64,000 nt of DNA, from positions 1-64,000 of the forward strand of contig CAJTEA010000007.1 of assembly GCA_910575265.1 (NCBI GenBank), read 5' to 3'. The position numbers and the translations under genes were made by a program. Shown here piece after piece: positions 61,900 through 64,000 of the stretch. This stretch comes from Oscillospiraceae bacterium. GTDB lineage: Bacteria; Bacillota; Clostridia; Oscillospirales; Oscillospiraceae. Each line of letters begins with the position of its first letter. Within the stretch, counting starts at the first letter, position 1. Under the pieces are notes generated by a model. That model made no database searches and was not told the origin of the DNA. It saw only the letters and a list, made by a program, of their open reading frames with translations.

Positions 61900-61920
61900 T
61901 CAGCAAGTGGTCTTGCGCAT
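61900..61920 (-). CDS. Six-residue leader peptide of the ABC-F gene
   Basis: ATG-CGC-AAG-ACC-ACT-TGC-TGA encodes the peptide MRKTTC. A clear GGGAGG site lies seven bases upstream. It begins about 25 bases after the predicted transcription start and precedes the hairpins. Stalling of ribosomes here is the usual switch in translation-controlled attenuation of resistance genes, which is inferred for this locus. Confidence 0.6.
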   Translation of the reverse strand: MRKTTC

Positions 61921-61950
61921 CTTCCCGCCTCCCATCTGTTTGTTGAGGAC

Positions 61951-61979
61951 AGCATAGCATGGTAATGTCAATTTGTCAA
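61951..61979 (-). promoter_or_regulatory. Sigma-A-type promoter of the ABC-F leader
   Basis: A consensus TTGACA (61979-61974), a 17-base spacer and TATGCT (61956-61951) lie on the minus strand, about 230 bases before the ABC-F coding start. Confidence 0.75.
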
Positions 61980-62019
61980 GCACAGAAAAACCGCTTTGGA
62001 ATTTCAACGGCGGTTTTTG

Positions 62020-62346
62020 TCAGCAAACGGAAAGGAACGCATCAATAATTGCCTTTAAGGCATTCAGCTTCTCGGTATCCAAATGTTCAAATTTACTGTC
62101 CTCAAAAATGCTGCGGCGGCTGTATTGCCCTGTCAACAAATATTCAACATCCAGCCCCAGCGCACGGCTTACCGCAATAATGTTTTCAGGCCGCAATGCT
62201 TTTTGTCCCAGTTCCGCTGAGCTGATGGTCTTTGGCGATATTCCTGCTAATTCTGCTAACGTCTCCTGACTCAGCCCAAGCTCATTTCGCTTTGCCACAA
62301 TCCGCTTACCCATTTCAATGAGAAGATTTTGACTTTCCTTTTTCAT
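62020..62346 (-). CDS. XRE family helix-turn-helix regulator
   Basis: The 108-residue protein has a Cro/CI-type HTH (LGLSQETLAELAGISPKTIS, about 23-42) and a C-terminal tail that could dimerise (DTEKLNALKAIIDAFLSVC). The ATG at 62346 follows GGTGG. It diverges from a small coiled-coil gene, and the gap contains repeated motifs, so it probably controls both. Such pairs are common in accessory DNA and may be remnants of a mobile element. Confidence 0.85.
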   Translation of the reverse strand: MKKESQNLLIEMGKRIVAKRNELGLSQETLAELAGISPKTISSAELGQKALRPENIIAVSRALGLDVEYLLTGQYSRRSIFEDSKFEHLDTEKLNALKAIIDAFLSVC

Positions 62347-62356
62347 AGTACCACCC

Positions 62357-62434
62357 CTATGAGAGAATTTTGCACCCTATTGGAGAAAAATTTAATCCCT
62401 CATAGTAGATTTATCCCCCTCATGGTGGTATAAT
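62357..62434. promoter_or_regulatory. Divergent control region with four related half-sites
   Basis: The gap between the XRE gene and the plus-strand gene holds CTATGAG (62357-62363), CTATTGG (62377-62383), CTCATAG (62399-62405) and CTCATGG (62419-62425), about 20 bases apart. The first two point one way and the last two the other. A TATAAT (62429-62434) for the plus strand follows. The regular spacing suggests XRE operators. Confidence 0.55.
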
Positions 62435-62457
62435 AAAACATGAGGAGTGACGCTGTT

Positions 62458-62682
62458 ATGACAATGCAAGAAAGAATAAAATTGGTCACACTGGGTCAGC
62501 AGTTGTCTACGCTGGGGGTAGAGGTGCGTATGGCGCAAATTGGCCTGAAAAACGTTGTGGAAACCTATGGAATGCACTCCAGGCAGACCGTAGAAGCCTT
62601 ACATCTGTATCAGGAACTGGCCACGCAATTTGAACATCTGGAACAGGAATTTTTAGCCCTGAAAGAAAAATACAGCAAATAA
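62458..62682 (+). CDS. Small coiled-coil hypothetical protein (74 aa)
   Basis: The ATG at 62458 follows GAGGAG at ten bases. The protein is fully helical with heptad-like leucines (QERIKLVTLGQQLSTLGVE, then LYQELATQFEHLEQEFLALK). No recognised family. It diverges from the XRE regulator and is followed by a good hairpin, so the pair may be a small self-controlled module. Confidence 0.6.
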   Translation: MTMQERIKLVTLGQQLSTLGVEVRMAQIGLKNVVETYGMHSRQTVEALHLYQELATQFEHLEQEFLALKEKYSK

Positions 62683-62715
62683 AACCGCCCGGTTCACACC
62701 GGACGGCGCTTTTTC
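62681..62715 (+). terminator. Rho-independent terminator after the coiled-coil gene
   Basis: A nine-pair stem with one mismatch (CCGCCCGGT / ACCGGACGG) and a TCAC loop is followed by CGCTTTTTC. Confidence 0.8.
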
Positions 62716-62744
62716 TTGCGCATTCTGTCAATCCACGCTATACT
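62716..62744 (+). promoter_or_regulatory. Promoter of the 25-residue peptide gene
   Basis: TTGCGC (62716-62721), a 17-base spacer and TATACT (62739-62744) follow the preceding terminator directly and point to the peptide gene at 62799. Confidence 0.6.
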
Positions 62745-62798
62745 GTCGGCACAAAAGGGCGGGGCCAATCCTCCACAAGGTCCAAGGAGGCGAGGCCG

Positions 62799-62876
62799 AT
62801 GAGTCTAGGCGAAGTCATCGCGTTACGTATGCTTGTCATAGCGGCTATCAAGCTGGGCCATGACCTAAAGAAGTAG
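62799..62876 (+). CDS. 25-residue hydrophobic peptide (candidate type I toxin)
   Basis: An ATG behind AGGAGG at eight bases starts a 25-codon frame: SLGEVIALRMLVIAA, then IKLGHDLKK. It is one short hydrophobic helix with a single Arg and a Lys-rich end, similar in layout to small membrane toxins of type I systems in Firmicutes. Its own promoter lies upstream. A strong promoter on the opposite strand points at its 3' region. Toxicity is inferred, not shown. Confidence 0.5.
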   Translation: MSLGEVIALRMLVIAAIKLGHDLKK

Positions 62877-62975
62877 CCGCCCCCCGATACTAACAAGGAA
62901 GCGGCATTTTCTCAAGCTACAAACTTGTTGGAGATTGACCGCTAACTGGATTAGGCCCCGGTTAACCGCCCTCTT
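62860..62975 (-). ncRNA. Predicted antisense RNA opposite the peptide mRNA 3' end
   Basis: The consensus-grade minus-strand promoter at 62982-63010 should start RNA near 62975 and run toward the peptide gene, overlapping the 3' part of its mRNA. No open frame with a ribosome site follows it. The 3' end is a guess placed near a weak GCCGC/GCGGC hairpin. Its existence rests on the promoter alone. Confidence 0.35.
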
Positions 62976-62981
62976 GTTTTG

Positions 62982-63010
62982 ACTATAACAAAGCTATACC
63001 GCTTTGTCAA
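62982..63010 (-). promoter_or_regulatory. Strong antisense promoter
   Basis: On the minus strand a perfect TTGACA (63010-63005), a 17-base spacer and TATAGT (62987-62982) form one of the best promoters in the window. No gene on that strand follows. It fires into the 3' region of the small peptide gene. Confidence 0.75.
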
Positions 63011-63046
63011 GCCGCTCCGGCTCTCGTATCTGCGTGCCGGAGCGGC
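63011..63046 (-). terminator. Hairpin after upp
   Basis: A perfect 11-base stem (GCCGCTCCGGC / GCCGGAGCGGC) begins eight bases after the upp stop. There is no clear T-run, and the antisense promoter's -35 begins right after it. Confidence 0.65.
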
Positions 63047-63053
63047 AATCTGT

Positions 63054-63689
63054 TTACTTGGTGCCGAAAATCCGGTCGCCCGCGTCGCCCAGGCCGGGGA
63101 CGATGTAGGCGTGCTCGTTCAGCTTCTCATCCACGCCCGCCACGTAGATGTCCACGTCCGGGTGGTCCCTCTGGATGCACTCAATGCCCTCGGGGGCGGC
63201 CAGGACGTTCATCAGCTTGATATGCTTGCAGCCGTACCCTTTGATAAAAGTAATAGCCGCGGAAGCGGAGCCGCCGGTAGCCAGCATGGGATCCAAAACA
63301 ATCACATCCCGCTCGGCGATGTCGGCGGGCATTTTGCAGTAGTACTCCACGGGGCGGTGGGTCTCCGGGTCCCGGTACAGGCCAATGTGGCCCACCTTGG
63401 CGGAGGGGATCATTTTGATGATGCCGTCTACCATGCCCAGGCCAGCCCGGAGGATGGGGACGACCGCCAGCTTCTTACCGGCCAGGGTCTTGAAGGTTCC
63501 GGTGGTAATGGGCGTCTTGACCTCAATGTCGGCCAAGGGCAGGTCCCGGGTGGCCTCGTAGCACTCCAGGGCGGCGATCTCCGAGACGATCTCCCGGAAT
63601 TCCTTCACGCCTGTGGCCTCATCCCGGAGGATGGTCAGCTTGTGCTGAAGCAGCGGGTGGTCCAGGATGTGTACCTTTTCATTATACAT
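63054..63689 (-). CDS. upp: Uracil phosphoribosyltransferase
   Basis: Upp makes UMP from uracil and PRPP in pyrimidine salvage. The 211-residue protein has [19 protein letters not shown] at the start, [14 protein letters not shown], and the PRPP-binding [16 protein letters not shown]-terminal [20 protein letters not shown] completes the uracil site. The ATG overlaps the tsaB stop by eight bases, so it is probably cotranscribed with tsaB. A hairpin follows. Confidence 0.97.
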   Translation of the reverse strand: MYNEKVHILDHPLLQHKLTILRDEATGVKEFREIVSEIAALECYEATRDLPLADIEVKTPITTGTFKTLAGKKLAVVPILRAGLGMVDGIIKMIPSAKVGHIGLYRDPETHRPVEYYCKMPADIAERDVIVLDPMLATGGSASAAITFIKGYGCKHIKLMNVLAAPEGIECIQRDHPDVDIYVAGVDEKLNEHAYIVPGLGDAGDRIFGTK

Positions 63690-64000
63690 GGTTCTGATCC
63701 CCTTCTATCGTAAATTTTGTGTTTTGCTCACGCTCCAAACGCTCCCGTTCCGCCTGGGACAGGCGATGGTAAACGGGGGCCAGCTCTCCGCCGGAAACCA
63801 GGGACCCCTCGGCGGCCAGCCGCTGGGCGGCTCGGGCCACCCCCCAGGCGCTCTGCATCCGCAGGTGGACAGGGGCCAGGGCCAAGTCTGGAATTCGCTC
63901 TCTCAAGGTATTATAGCACAGCCGCGCCCCATCGCCAACGACTATTTTAAAAAATTGGAAATTTTTCAGCTCCCCCTCCAGCTCCTCCAGGGAGATGGCC
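63682..64000 (-). CDS. tsaB: TsaB, t6A biosynthesis protein (C-terminal part, cut by window edge)
   Basis: The frame is open from the right edge to a stop at 63682 and encodes about 105 residues. [15 protein letters not shown], then [16 protein letters not shown] and [19 protein letters not shown] match the C-terminal part of TsaB, the TsaD partner in threonylcarbamoyl-adenosine formation at position 37 of tRNA. The start lies outside the window. The presence of tsaB here suggests the main tsaE/tsaD genes may lie beyond this edge. Confidence 0.85.
   Translation of the reverse strand, partial: AISLEELEGELKNFQFFKIVVGDGARLCYNTLRERIPDLALAPVHLRMQSAWGVARAAQRLAAEGSLVSGGELAPVYHRLSQAERERLEREQNTKFTIEGDQNHV

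Noticed and set aside
1-64000. CRISPR arrays, rRNA and tRNA genes, phage structural genes
   Set aside because: No regularly spaced direct repeats, no recognisable rRNA or tRNA sequence and no phage proteins were seen on reading. A covariance-model scan would be needed to exclude a tRNA fully.

Overview
The window looks like a chromosomal segment from a Gram-positive, endospore-forming, anaerobic member of the Clostridia, most like the Oscillospiraceae (Flavonifractor / Pseudoflavonifractor / Lawsonibacter relatives). The basis is high G+C coding sequence, strong AGGAGG ribosome sites, frequent TTG and GTG starts, sporulation genes (sigG, yqfC, yqfD, a ylbJ-like gene), a PPi-type phosphofructokinase, a Na+-pumping decarboxylase subunit and an IreB-family regulator. 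This placement is inferred from gene content. There are no rRNA genes, and I recognised no tRNA gene or CRISPR array.

Layout. 1-3.7 kb: the 3' end of a transposase, a RibD/DHFR-like reductase, a small unknown gene and malic enzyme (minus), then a Na+-coupled transporter (plus). 3.7-13.3 kb: one long minus-strand operon, nusB, tsaD-like, xseA, xseB, ispA, dxs, tlyA, nadK, argR, recN, ending at a shared bidirectional terminator. 13.4-16.3 kb: class II aldolase (minus) and PPi-type phosphofructokinase (plus). 16.3-22.3 kb: a small RHH regulator with a putative operator, an SPL-like radical SAM protein, dinB with a possible SOS box, and phosphate and ZIP metal transporters. 22.3-26.7 kb: a decayed chloramphenicol acetyltransferase-like gene, sigG behind a hairpin that buries its ribosome site, a VOC/AraC/DUF523/DUF3795 cluster and ireB. 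26.8-35.7 kb: MFS, FtsK/SpoIIIE, UppP, TauE-like, RarA, a YgjP-like protease and DUF2804. 35.7-40.8 kb: a YlbJ-like gene, a 70-residue Cys-rich protein that seems to start at ATA, a Na+ pump beta subunit with a 40-residue gamma-like partner behind a promoter/riboswitch-like/terminator leader, and gltX. 40.9-46.7 kb: a large membrane-anchored unknown, a GIY-YIG protein, about 1.2 kb of gene debris, and a MATE/LacI pair with tandem operators. 46.8-52 kb: trpS, a wecA/tagO-like gene, wecB and small unknowns. 52-59.4 kb: phosphodiesterase, cardiolipin synthase, a Cys-rich protein, DUF4364, a PNPOx-like protein, phoH-yqfD-yqfC. 59.5-64 kb: nth, an ABC-F gene with an attenuator leader and six-residue leader peptide, an XRE regulator, a 25-residue peptide gene facing a strong antisense promoter (type I toxin-antitoxin-like), upp and the 3' part of tsaB.

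How the parts relate. The long operon joins RNA synthesis and modification (NusB, TlyA), isoprenoid supply (Dxs, IspA), cofactor supply (NadK), arginine control (ArgR) and DNA repair (XseAB, RecN). UppP and the WecA/WecB pair use the isoprenoid carrier for envelope polymers. YqfC, YqfD, SigG and the YlbJ-like protein point to endospore formation. The most interesting signals are in non-coding DNA and very short genes: the sigG hairpin, the oadB leader, the ABC-F attenuator, the tandem operators before the MATE gene, the apparent ATA-initiated gene and the type I toxin-antitoxin-like locus near 62.7-63.0 kb.
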